This document shows, in pieces, positions 8,673 through 15,558 of a stretch of DNA of 64,000 nt; within the stretch, counting starts at the first letter, position 1; each line of letters starts with the position of its first letter. The translations under genes were made by a program, and so were the position numbers. The notes under the pieces were generated by a model. It searched no databases and was not told the origin of the DNA. It saw nothing but the letters and a program-made list of their open reading frames with translations. This stretch comes from Acidovorax sp. NB1. Its GTDB lineage: Bacteria; Pseudomonadota; Gammaproteobacteria; Burkholderiales; Burkholderiaceae_C. Location of the stretch: positions 124,001-188,000 of the forward strand of contig NZ_BJHU01000005.1 in assembly GCF_005405905.1 (NCBI RefSeq), in the 5' to 3' direction.

Positions 8673-9430
8673 GCAGCCTCCTGCGGTGCGGCGGCGCGCA
8701 AACGGGCGGCGGTGCCGTGGCCCAGATAGGCCTCGATCACCCGCTCGTCCGAGGTGACCTGCGCGGGGTTGCCCTGCGCAATGAGCTGGCCCTGGGCCAG
8801 CACCCAGACATGCTCGGCCAGGTTCATCACCGCCTGCATGACGTGTTCGATCATCAACACGGTCACGCCACCATCGGCAATGCCGCGCACCACGGGAATC
8901 ATCTCGGCAATCTCCTGGGGGTTGAGGCCAGCCAGCACTTCGTCGAGCAGCAGCAAGCGCGGCCGGGTGGCCAGGGCGCGCGCCAGCTCCAGGCGCTTGC
9001 GGCCAGCCACCGTGAGGTCGGCCGCGGGTTTGTCCAGCTGCGGGGCCAGACCCACGCGGGCTGCGACGTCGCTGGCCAGCGCCAGCGCGGCACGGCGGTT
9101 GGGCTCATTGAGGTGGGCGCCCACGGCAATGTTTTCGCGCACGGTCTGCGCTGCGAAAGGCTGCACGATCTGGAAGGTACGCGTCATGCCCAGTCGGGCG
9201 TTGAGGTGCGGGGCCTGGCCCGTGATGTCCTGGCCCGCAAAGCGCACGGTGCCTGTATCAGGCCGCACAAAGCCCGACATCAGCGCGAACAGCGTGGTCT
9301 TGCCCGCGCCGTTGGGGCCGATCAGCGCGGTCAGCGAACCCTCCGGCACCGCCAGACTCACGTTTTGCACGGCCTTCAGACCGCCGAAGGATTTGCTCAG
9401 CCCGCTGAGCTGCAACAGGTCATTCGCCAT
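8669..9430 (-). CDS. livG: Branched-chain amino acid-type ABC transporter ATPase
   Basis: A 253-residue LivG-type ATPase. Walker A is GPNGAGKTT, the signature is the degenerate LTVAGRKRLELA typical of LivG, Walker B is LLLLDEVLAGLN, and the H-loop is MIEHVM. MANDLLQLSG at 9430 is taken as the start because it matches family N-termini. The longer frame from 9490 would overlap livM by 71 nt; the chosen start overlaps it by 11. It pairs with LivF at the inner-membrane face of the importer. Confidence 0.93.
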   Translation of the reverse strand: MANDLLQLSGLSKSFGGLKAVQNVSLAVPEGSLTALIGPNGAGKTTLFALMSGFVRPDTGTVRFAGQDITGQAPHLNARLGMTRTFQIVQPFAAQTVRENIAVGAHLNEPNRRAALALASDVAARVGLAPQLDKPAADLTVAGRKRLELARALATRPRLLLLDEVLAGLNPQEIAEMIPVVRGIADGGVTVLMIEHVMQAVMNLAEHVWVLAQGQLIAQGNPAQVTSDERVIEAYLGHGTAARLRAAAPQEAA

Positions 9431-10391
9431 GGCGGCCTCCCGAACGTTTCCATACCGCCACCACCGACTGCCCGATGCCCGCAATGCCACGGGGCAAGAA
9501 CATTACGATGAGCACCAGCACCACGCCGTAAATCACCATGTTGATGCCCGGCAGCTGGCCGAACAGGTTGCGCGTGACGTCGGCCAGGATGTGCAGCACC
9601 AGCGCACCCAGCACAGGGCCCCAGACGGTGCCGATACCACCGACAATGGCTGCGACCAGCGCCTCGACCGAGGTGGCCGAACCATAGGCGATGCCCGGGT
9701 CGATGTACTGGAACACCTGCACATAGAACGCCCCGGCTGCGCCCATAAAGCCGCCTGACAGAGCAATGGCGCCCATCTTCACGCCGAAAGGGTTGACGCC
9801 GATGGCGCGCGCCGCGTCTTCGTTGTCGCGCACGGCCTGCAGCCAGGCTCCAAAACGCGAGTTCTTGAGCCACCAGCTGACCAGCAGCGCCAGCGTGACC
9901 AGCGCCAGGATCAGGAAGACAAAGCCCTTGCGCGAGCCAAACTGCATGTTGGAGAGCGACTCTTTGAGCGGCAGCATCAGCCCCACACCTGCGCCAGTGA
10001 ACGGCACCGACAGCGCCAAGATGCGAAACACTTCGGCAAAGGCCAGCGTGACCAGCGCAAAGTACGAGCCCTTGAGCCCATAGCGGAACGACAGCCCGCC
10101 CACTAACAGCCCCACCAGCGCGCTACCGGCCACCGCCATGGGCAAGGCAATCCAGGGATTGATGCCCCCTTGCATCTGGGCAATGGCCTGGATGTAGGCC
10201 CCCGTGCCGAAGAACAGTGCGTGCCCGAACGAGAACTGACCGCCAAAGCCCCCGAGGATGTTCCACGCCTGCGCCAGCAGCGCCGCGTAGAGCGACATCA
10301 TCACGAAATTGAGCAACACGCCGGAGTCGGAAAACGCGGCGATTGCCGCCACGACGACGGCAAACAATCCAATGCTTGCAATCTGCTTCAT
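9420..10391 (-). CDS. livM: Branched-chain amino acid-type ABC transporter permease LivM
   Basis: A 323-residue polytopic membrane protein. Hydrophobic segments span most of its length. It has the LivM motif SFGHALFFGTGAY near residue 54 and the EAA-like loop around ARAIGVNPFGVKMGAIALSG that contacts the ATPases. The C-terminal VWGPVLGALVLHIL is also family-typical. It is coupled to livH by an ATGA overlap (10388-10391) and overlaps livG. It forms the membrane channel with LivH. Confidence 0.92.
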   Translation of the reverse strand: MKQIASIGLFAVVVAAIAAFSDSGVLLNFVMMSLYAALLAQAWNILGGFGGQFSFGHALFFGTGAYIQAIAQMQGGINPWIALPMAVAGSALVGLLVGGLSFRYGLKGSYFALVTLAFAEVFRILALSVPFTGAGVGLMLPLKESLSNMQFGSRKGFVFLILALVTLALLVSWWLKNSRFGAWLQAVRDNEDAARAIGVNPFGVKMGAIALSGGFMGAAGAFYVQVFQYIDPGIAYGSATSVEALVAAIVGGIGTVWGPVLGALVLHILADVTRNLFGQLPGINMVIYGVVLVLIVMFLPRGIAGIGQSVVAVWKRSGGRHGE

Positions 10392-11278
10392 GCCTTGGCT
10401 CCAAACAAGCCCTGCGGGCGGAACAGCAACACTGCGATGAAGATGGCAAAGATGCCGATCTGGCCCAGTGATTCACCCAGGTACAGGCCGCCCAGCGACT
10501 CCACCACGCCGATCAGCAGACCACCCACCAGCGCGCCGGTAAAGCTGCCCATGCCGCCCAGCACTACGATGGTGAACGCGACCAGCACGAAGCCGCTGCC
10601 CACCTGGGGGTTCACGTAATACGCTGGCAGCAGAAAGCAGGCGGCAGCACCCAGGCAGGCCAGACCAATGCCAAAGCTCATGGCATACACATGATCCACA
10701 TTGATACCCATGAGCTTGGCGCCGTGCTTCTCCTTGGCCACGGCGCGGATGGCGCGGCCCAGGTCGGTGCGGCCCACGATCCACAGCAGCACGGCCGACA
10801 CCACCAGCGCGCCAGCAAAGGCGACCAGCTTGGGCAAGGCGATCATGGCGGGCCCCACCGCCACGGTGGTGAGGGTGTAGGCCGTGTCGATGGTGCGCGT
10901 GTCGGATTTGAAGAACAGCAGCGCTAGGTTTTCCATCACGATGGAAATGCCCAGCGTGACGAGCAGGATGTTTTCGTCTTTGCCATGGCTGGCGCGGTTG
11001 ATGACCAGGCGCTGCAGCGCATAACCCAGGGCGAACATGCCAGGCACCAGGATGGGCAGCGCCAGATAGGGGTCCAGCCCGAAGTGCTGCTTGAGCAGGT
11101 ACACCGCGTACAGCGCCAGCATCAGCGACGCACCGTGCGCGAAGTTGATGATGTGCAGCACGCCGTAGATCAACGTGAGCCCGAGCGCGATGAGGGCATA
11201 CACCGCGCCCGTGGTCAGGCCGTTGAGGACCGACGGAAAGAGGATGCTGAGGTCGAACATGGAGGGAATGGGCGCCAT
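10388..11278 (-). CDS. livH: Branched-chain amino acid-type ABC transporter permease LivH
   Basis: A 296-residue LivH permease with about eight hydrophobic segments, LNGLTTGAVYALIALGLTLI at the start and IYGVLHIINFAHGA, the family signature. The cytoplasmic loop AIRAVAKEKHGAKLMGIN is the ATPase-contact region. The start is uncertain: MAPIPS at 11278 or MFDLSI at 11260. Neither has a good Shine-Dalgarno; the second matches family N-termini better. It is separated from the binding-protein gene by 78 nt holding two hairpins. Confidence 0.9.
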   Translation of the reverse strand: MAPIPSMFDLSILFPSVLNGLTTGAVYALIALGLTLIYGVLHIINFAHGASLMLALYAVYLLKQHFGLDPYLALPILVPGMFALGYALQRLVINRASHGKDENILLVTLGISIVMENLALLFFKSDTRTIDTAYTLTTVAVGPAMIALPKLVAFAGALVVSAVLLWIVGRTDLGRAIRAVAKEKHGAKLMGINVDHVYAMSFGIGLACLGAAACFLLPAYYVNPQVGSGFVLVAFTIVVLGGMGSFTGALVGGLLIGVVESLGGLYLGESLGQIGIFAIFIAVLLFRPQGLFGAKA

Positions 11279-11297
11279 TCAGGCAAAGGCGCGGCCT

Positions 11298-11342
11298 GGC
11301 GCCTCGGTATGAGGCGCCCTGCAGCCCCTGCGATCAGGGCTG
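11298..11342 (-). promoter_or_regulatory. Two tandem hairpins between binding-protein and permease genes
   Basis: GGCGCCTC (11298-11305) pairs perfectly with GAGGCGCC (11311-11318) around a 5-nt loop. CAGCCC (11322-11327) pairs with GGGCTG (11337-11342). No U-run follows on the minus-strand transcript, so these look more like mRNA-stabilising or partially terminating structures. Such hairpins often make binding protein more abundant than permease. Confidence 0.55.
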
Positions 11343-11356
11343 AAAAGTGGTGGGTG

Positions 11357-12559
11357 TCAGGCCTTCAGCGGGAAGAGCGGGTCCGCTTCGCGGTAGTCGC
11401 GCGGGATGATGACCTTGATGTCCTTGTTCAGCACCTGGGTCATCAGTGGCTGCGCGCCCTGGTTCTGCCCGGCCACAAACTTGGTGGGGCCGTACGGCAT
11501 GATGTGATCGGCAAAGGTGCTCCTCTCCAGTGCATCGATGAGGGCCGCGCGGTCTGCCGACTTGGCACGCTCCAGCGCGTCGGCCAGCAGCCACATCGAG
11601 GTGTAGGTCATGAACAGCTCGTAGCTGAAGAACAGGCCTTTGGCTTCGACGCGCTTCTTCAGGTCCTGCGCGCGCTTGTCCTTGGGGTTGAACCAGTGGT
11701 TGCAGTCGATGATGCCGTTGGCTGCGTCCGGGAACTCCTTGACGAACTTGTAGCTCGACGCGGCGCCGCCCAGCACAGAGTAGATGGCCTTGGGCGTGAC
11801 CTTTTGCTGCTGCATGGTGCGCACCAGCAGCGCGTATTCGTTGTAATAGTTGGCGGGGATGACGATGTCAGGGTTCACCGCCTTCATGCGCAACACGATG
11901 TTGTTGAAGTCGCGCGTGGGATTGGCGTGCTTGATGACTTCCTTGACTTCGTAGCCGTAGCCCGGCAGTTCGCGCGACAGCAGCTGGGCAGTGCCCGAGC
12001 CAAACAGCGATTCCTCGTGGATGATCATCACCGTCTTGGCGGGTTTCCCGGCTGCGGTGTTCAGCACATGCAGGTTGGCCATGGCGGTTTCAGTGCACTT
12101 CTTGTAGCCCGGGCCAAAACGGAAGGTGTTCTTGAGGCCGCGCTCCACGATCTGGTCGGCCACACCCACGTCCACGATGTGCGGCAGGTTGTATTTGGCG
12201 GCGGCCTGCGTGGTGGCCAGGCAGATGGCCGAGGCAAACGCCCCCACCACGGCTGAAACGCCCGCTTCATTCATCTTCTCGACCTCGGCGGCACCAGCCT
12301 GGGGCTGCGACTGCGCGTCGCCCAGCAGCGCTTCGAGCTTGGCGCCGCCCAGGGCCTTTATGCCGCCCGCCTTGTTGATGTCCTCAATGGCCATCATCGC
12401 GCCTTCACGGCATTGCTGGCCCGAATAGGCCAGTGCGCCAGTCACGGGGTGCAGCACCCCTACCTTGACGGACTTGGCCTGGGCACCGCCCACCAGCGGG
12501 AAGGCCAGTGCCGACGCGGCGGCGGCCGACTGGGTCATGAAATGGCGGCGAGTACTCAT
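11357..12559 (-). CDS. ABC transporter periplasmic substrate-binding protein (LivK/AmiC family)
   Basis: A 400-residue type I periplasmic binding protein with a twin-arginine-like signal STRRHFM and cleavage near AQA. The Peripla_BP_6 fold is shown by VKVGVLHPVTGALAYSG, the AMMAIEDINKAGG helix and VSAVVGAFAS. Family ligands include branched amino acids, amides (AmiC) and urea (UrtA). The mid-region VPANYYNEY-like pattern (IPANYYNEYALLVR) also occurs in aromatic- or amide-binding members. The ATG at 12559 was chosen because AGGAG lies 7 nt upstream; the ATG at 12565 is only 1 nt from it. First structural gene after the regulator. Confidence 0.9.
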   Translation of the reverse strand: MSTRRHFMTQSAAAASALAFPLVGGAQAKSVKVGVLHPVTGALAYSGQQCREGAMMAIEDINKAGGIKALGGAKLEALLGDAQSQPQAGAAEVEKMNEAGVSAVVGAFASAICLATTQAAAKYNLPHIVDVGVADQIVERGLKNTFRFGPGYKKCTETAMANLHVLNTAAGKPAKTVMIIHEESLFGSGTAQLLSRELPGYGYEVKEVIKHANPTRDFNNIVLRMKAVNPDIVIPANYYNEYALLVRTMQQQKVTPKAIYSVLGGAASSYKFVKEFPDAANGIIDCNHWFNPKDKRAQDLKKRVEAKGLFFSYELFMTYTSMWLLADALERAKSADRAALIDALERSTFADHIMPYGPTKFVAGQNQGAQPLMTQVLNKDIKVIIPRDYREADPLFPLKA

Positions 12560-12606
12560 GGGCATTCTCCTGGCAGGTAGGTAGGGTTGAGGTGGGGGGA
12601 TGGGAT

Positions 12607-13410
12607 TCAGTGGAACTGGGCCGACAGCTCTTTGCTGACCCAGACCTTGGCATCAATGCTGCCCACGCGGGACAGCTGCATTTCGTATTCGTAGCGGTCT
12701 GGCCGGTACAACCCGTGCAGCCATTGCACCGGGCGCTCCTGGTCGTCATAAATGAGGCGGCGCACGGCCAGCAACGCCGAGCCCACGGACACATCAAGGT
12801 GCCGCGCCACCACGGCATCGGCCAGCTTGGCCGAAATGGTCTGGTGCGCACGGCCTACCTTCACGCCGGATTCTTCAAGCAGCACCAGGATGGGTTTGCG
12901 TGCTAGCTCGCGACGCCCGAACTGGCGGGCGATGTCGGCGGGCACATAAGTGGTGATATGGGACAACGGGCCCTCTTTGGTGCTGCGCACGCGCACCGCC
13001 TTTTGCACGGCGTCGCCCACCGCGATGTTCAGTGCCCCGGCCACAGCGCGGGACGCGGTGACGGTATCCACATCCAGCACCTTGACGGAGGTGCGCAGGC
13101 CCATGCTGACCAGGTTCTCCAGCAGGCCGGTGAGGTGCGCGCGGCTGCTTTCGCCCTCGCCACCTGCATCGTTGGCGTGGGCCGCAGCAGGGGGGACTGG
13201 CCGGGTGCCCCGGCCGGGCTCGCGGGAGATCATGCCCTCGCCTTCCAGCAGTTCCAGTGCACGGCGCACCGTCACACGCGCCACGGCGAACTGCCGCATC
13301 AGCGCCAGCTCGCCTGGCAGGCCATCGGCAAACCGGCCCTCCTGCAACTGCTCGCGCAGCACCAGATAGATCTGGTGGTATTTGGGGAGCGGCAGGTTGT
13401 TGGACGGCAT
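12607..13410 (-). CDS. GntR family (HutC/UTRA) transcriptional regulator
   Basis: A 267-residue repressor-type protein. The N-terminal winged helix-turn-helix spans about residues 10-75 (LPGELALMRQFAVARVTVRR). The UTRA effector domain covers about residues 95-260. HutC-type regulators usually repress the catabolic operon they head and bind its substrate or an intermediate. The start at 13410 (MPSNNLPL) was chosen because the upstream ATG at 13419 lies inside the predicted -10 box, so the transcript would begin at about the chosen ATG (leaderless). It lies 47 nt before the binding-protein gene in the same direction. Confidence 0.88.
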   Translation of the reverse strand: MPSNNLPLPKYHQIYLVLREQLQEGRFADGLPGELALMRQFAVARVTVRRALELLEGEGMISREPGRGTRPVPPAAAHANDAGGEGESSRAHLTGLLENLVSMGLRTSVKVLDVDTVTASRAVAGALNIAVGDAVQKAVRVRSTKEGPLSHITTYVPADIARQFGRRELARKPILVLLEESGVKVGRAHQTISAKLADAVVARHLDVSVGSALLAVRRLIYDDQERPVQWLHGLYRPDRYEYEMQLSRVGSIDAKVWVSKELSAQFH

Positions 13411-13417
13411 GGAGGCC

Positions 13418-13447
13418 ATATTAGGAATGGTTCTAATGTCCTGTCAA
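13418..13447 (-). promoter_or_regulatory. Near-consensus sigma70 promoter for the gntR-led operon
   Basis: On the minus strand TTGACA (13447-13442) is followed after 18 nt by TAATAT (13423-13418). Transcription should begin near 13411, at or one base before the chosen gntR ATG (13410), which predicts a leaderless mRNA. This is the strongest promoter-like match I saw in the window. Confidence 0.7.
13420..13437. promoter_or_regulatory. Imperfect palindrome overlapping the gntR -10/spacer (candidate operator)
   Basis: ATTAGGAATGGTTCTAAT has arms matching at 6 of 8 positions (ATTAGGAA against ATTAGAAC). It lies between the -35 and -10 boxes, where a bound GntR dimer would block polymerase. A second inverted repeat, AATGTC (13435-13440) and GACATT (13451-13456), flanks the -35. 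Autorepression is an inference. Confidence 0.5.
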
Positions 13448-13590
13448 TAAGACATTTGGGTTTGAAATCTACCAACCTGCGGACATTTGTGCGGTCGGTG
13501 CATTGCACCGAGTGCTTGCAACCAACGTGCCAGCGAGGACTGCTGCAAGACAAAACGGGCGCTTTTTTGACAGCGTATGGCGTGGTCGCA

Positions 13591-13619
13591 TTGACGCTCC
13601 CACGGGCATTGGCTACATT
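13591..13619 (+). promoter_or_regulatory. Promoter for the tetR-RND operon
   Basis: TTGACG (13591-13596), a 17-nt spacer and TACATT (13614-13619) give a good sigma70 match. Transcription should start near 13626, inside the candidate TetR operator. Confidence 0.55.
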
Positions 13620-13621
13620 AC

Positions 13622-13638
13622 TAACCAGTCAGTCATTA
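13622..13638. promoter_or_regulatory. Candidate TetR operator
   Basis: TAACCAGTCAGTCATTA is a 17-bp pseudo-palindrome covering the predicted transcription start, just ahead of tetR. ACTAACCAGTCAGTC-like sequences are common before TetR-controlled efflux operons, from general recollection. Binding by the adjacent TetR is inferred. Confidence 0.45.
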
Positions 13639-13650
13639 AAAATACCCGGT

Positions 13651-14355
13651 TTGAACCCCACCCCTGTGCCCTCCACTGCCACGACCAGCACCAAGCGCGA
13701 GCGCCGCAAGGAAGCCCGTCCCGGTGAGCTGCTGGAGGCCGCGCTTGACCTGTTTGTGGAAAAAGGCTTTGCCGCCACACGGGTGGATGAAGTGGCTGCC
13801 CGGGCCGGGGTGTCCAAGGGCACGCTGTTTTTGTATTTCCCCAGCAAGGAAGAGCTGTTCAAAGCCGTGGTGCGCGAAAACATCGCGGGCCGGTTTGCCG
13901 AATGGAGCGACGAGCTGGAGAACTTTGCGGGCACCACCAGCGAGGTGCTGCGCTACTGCTACCAGGTCTGGTGGGAGCGCATCGGCGCCACCAAGGCGTC
14001 GGGCATCACCAAGCTGATGCTCAGCGAAGCACAAAACTTTCCCGAGATCGTCCAGTTCTACCAGCAGGAAGTGATCCTTCCTGGCCAGGCGCTGATCCGG
14101 CGCATTCTGGAGCGGGGTGTGGCGCGGGGTGAGTTTCGCCCCATGAACCCGGACTACGCCGTGTACCTGGTGCTGGCGCCCATGATTTTCCTGATGCTGT
14201 GGAAGCATTCTGTGGGTGCCTGCGTGCCCGATGCTTTGGGCATGACGCCCGAGCAGTACATCGACATGCAGGCCGACAACATCCTGCAGGGGCTGTGTGT
14301 GCGGCCCGATGCCACGTTCCCCTCCCCTTCTTTCTCCCCCTCAACCCCTGTCTGA
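13651..14355 (+). CDS. TetR/AcrR family transcriptional regulator of RND efflux
   Basis: About 234 residues. The helix-turn-helix is ATRVDEVAARAGVSKGTLFL followed by YFPSKEELF, a textbook TetR DNA-binding domain. The C-terminal part is a ligand-binding helical domain. No ATG is available between the promoter and the conserved domain, so translation must begin at TTG 13651 or GTG 13666; neither has a clear Shine-Dalgarno. Its stop lies 2 nt before the RND adaptor gene, so it is the first gene of an autoregulated efflux operon. Expected effector: a pump substrate. Confidence 0.85.
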   Translation: MNPTPVPSTATTSTKRERRKEARPGELLEAALDLFVEKGFAATRVDEVAARAGVSKGTLFLYFPSKEELFKAVVRENIAGRFAEWSDELENFAGTTSEVLRYCYQVWWERIGATKASGITKLMLSEAQNFPEIVQFYQQEVILPGQALIRRILERGVARGEFRPMNPDYAVYLVLAPMIFLMLWKHSVGACVPDALGMTPEQYIDMQADNILQGLCVRPDATFPSPSFSPSTPV

Positions 14356-14357
14356 TC

Positions 14358-15548
14358 ATGAAACGCTGGATTCCCTGGATGGCAGCAGCCATCGCCGTTG
14401 TGTTGGTGGGCAGTGGGGTCTGGCGTGCCATGGCCGCGCGGCAGGCGCAGCAAAAGGCCCTGGGCGAGGCCGCTGCGCAGCGTGTGACAGCACCGCTACA
14501 ACTGGGCGCTGACGAGGTGTTGCGGGTGTCGCCAGCCAATCTGGCCTTGGGTGTGCCGGTGTCGGGCGCCTTGCGCGCGGTGGACTCGGCCATGGTCAAG
14601 GCCCGGGTGGGCGGCGAGTTGCAGGGCCTCACGGTGCGCGAAGGTGACAGCGTGAAGGTGGGGCAGGAGGTCGCGCGCATCGACCCCACCGAGGCCCGTG
14701 CCCGCCTGCGGCAGGCTCAGCAGCAGGCCGATGCCGCCAAATCCCAGGTGGACATCAACCAGCGCCAGTACACCAACAACCGGGCACTGGTGGACCAGGG
14801 CTTTATTTCATCCACCGCGCTGGTCACCTCCCAGGCCAGCCTGGAGGCTGCGCAATCGAGCTACCAGGCGGCCGTGGCTGCGGCCGATGTGGCGCGCAAG
14901 GCGCTGGAAGACACCGTGCTCAAAAGCCCCATCAGCGGCCAGGTGGCCCAGCGCCTGGCCCAGCCCGGTGAGCGCGTGGCGGTGGACGCCCGCATCATCG
15001 AGGTGGTGGACCTGTCGCGCCTGGAGCTGGAGGCGTTACTGACCCCCGCCGATTCCGTGGCCGTGCGCGTGGGCCAGAAGGCGCAGCTTTCCGTCGAAGG
15101 GGTACCTGCCCCGGTGGCGGCCACCGTGGTGCGCATCAACCCCAGCGCCCAGGCAGGCAGCCGCACTGTGCCGGTGTACCTGCGCGTGGAACAGACCCAG
15201 AACGCAACACCCCTGCGCCAGGGGCTGTTTGTGCAAGGCACGCTCGACATCGGCCGCGCCGACGTGCTGGCCGTGCCGCTGGATGCCGTGCGCACCGACA
15301 AGCCCGCGCCCTACCTCCAGACGCTGAAGGATGGCCGCGTGGCCTATGCCGAGGTCAAGACAGGTACACGCGCGGTGGTCAATGGCCAGACCCTGGTGGC
15401 GGTGGAAGGGGTGCCTGCGGGCACGCCCGTGATTGCTGGCCGCATGGGCCAGCTGCGCGAAGGCACAGCCGTATCGATTGCCGCCACACCTGCCGCCGCT
15501 GCGGCTGCGGCTCCTGCATTGTCTGCAGCATCCCGCACGGCCCCCTGA
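14358..15548 (+). CDS. RND efflux periplasmic adaptor (membrane fusion protein)
   Basis: A 396-residue HlyD/AcrA-type adaptor with one N-terminal membrane anchor (IPWMAAAIAVVLVGSGVW). The biotinyl-lipoyl-like half-motif is VKARVGGELQGLTVREGDSV, and the long alpha-hairpin runs over about residues 110-190 (QAQQQADAAKSQVD). The second lipoyl half follows with VLKSPISGQVAQRLAQPGE. A beta-barrel domain and an Ala-rich C-terminal tail complete it. It links the inner-membrane pump to an outer-membrane channel, plausibly the TolC homologue encoded 1.2 kb past the pump gene. Confidence 0.92.
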   Translation: MKRWIPWMAAAIAVVLVGSGVWRAMAARQAQQKALGEAAAQRVTAPLQLGADEVLRVSPANLALGVPVSGALRAVDSAMVKARVGGELQGLTVREGDSVKVGQEVARIDPTEARARLRQAQQQADAAKSQVDINQRQYTNNRALVDQGFISSTALVTSQASLEAAQSSYQAAVAAADVARKALEDTVLKSPISGQVAQRLAQPGERVAVDARIIEVVDLSRLELEALLTPADSVAVRVGQKAQLSVEGVPAPVAATVVRINPSAQAGSRTVPVYLRVEQTQNATPLRQGLFVQGTLDIGRADVLAVPLDAVRTDKPAPYLQTLKDGRVAYAEVKTGTRAVVNGQTLVAVEGVPAGTPVIAGRMGQLREGTAVSIAATPAAAAAAAPALSAASRTAP

Positions 15549-15558
15549 GCGCCCCGCC

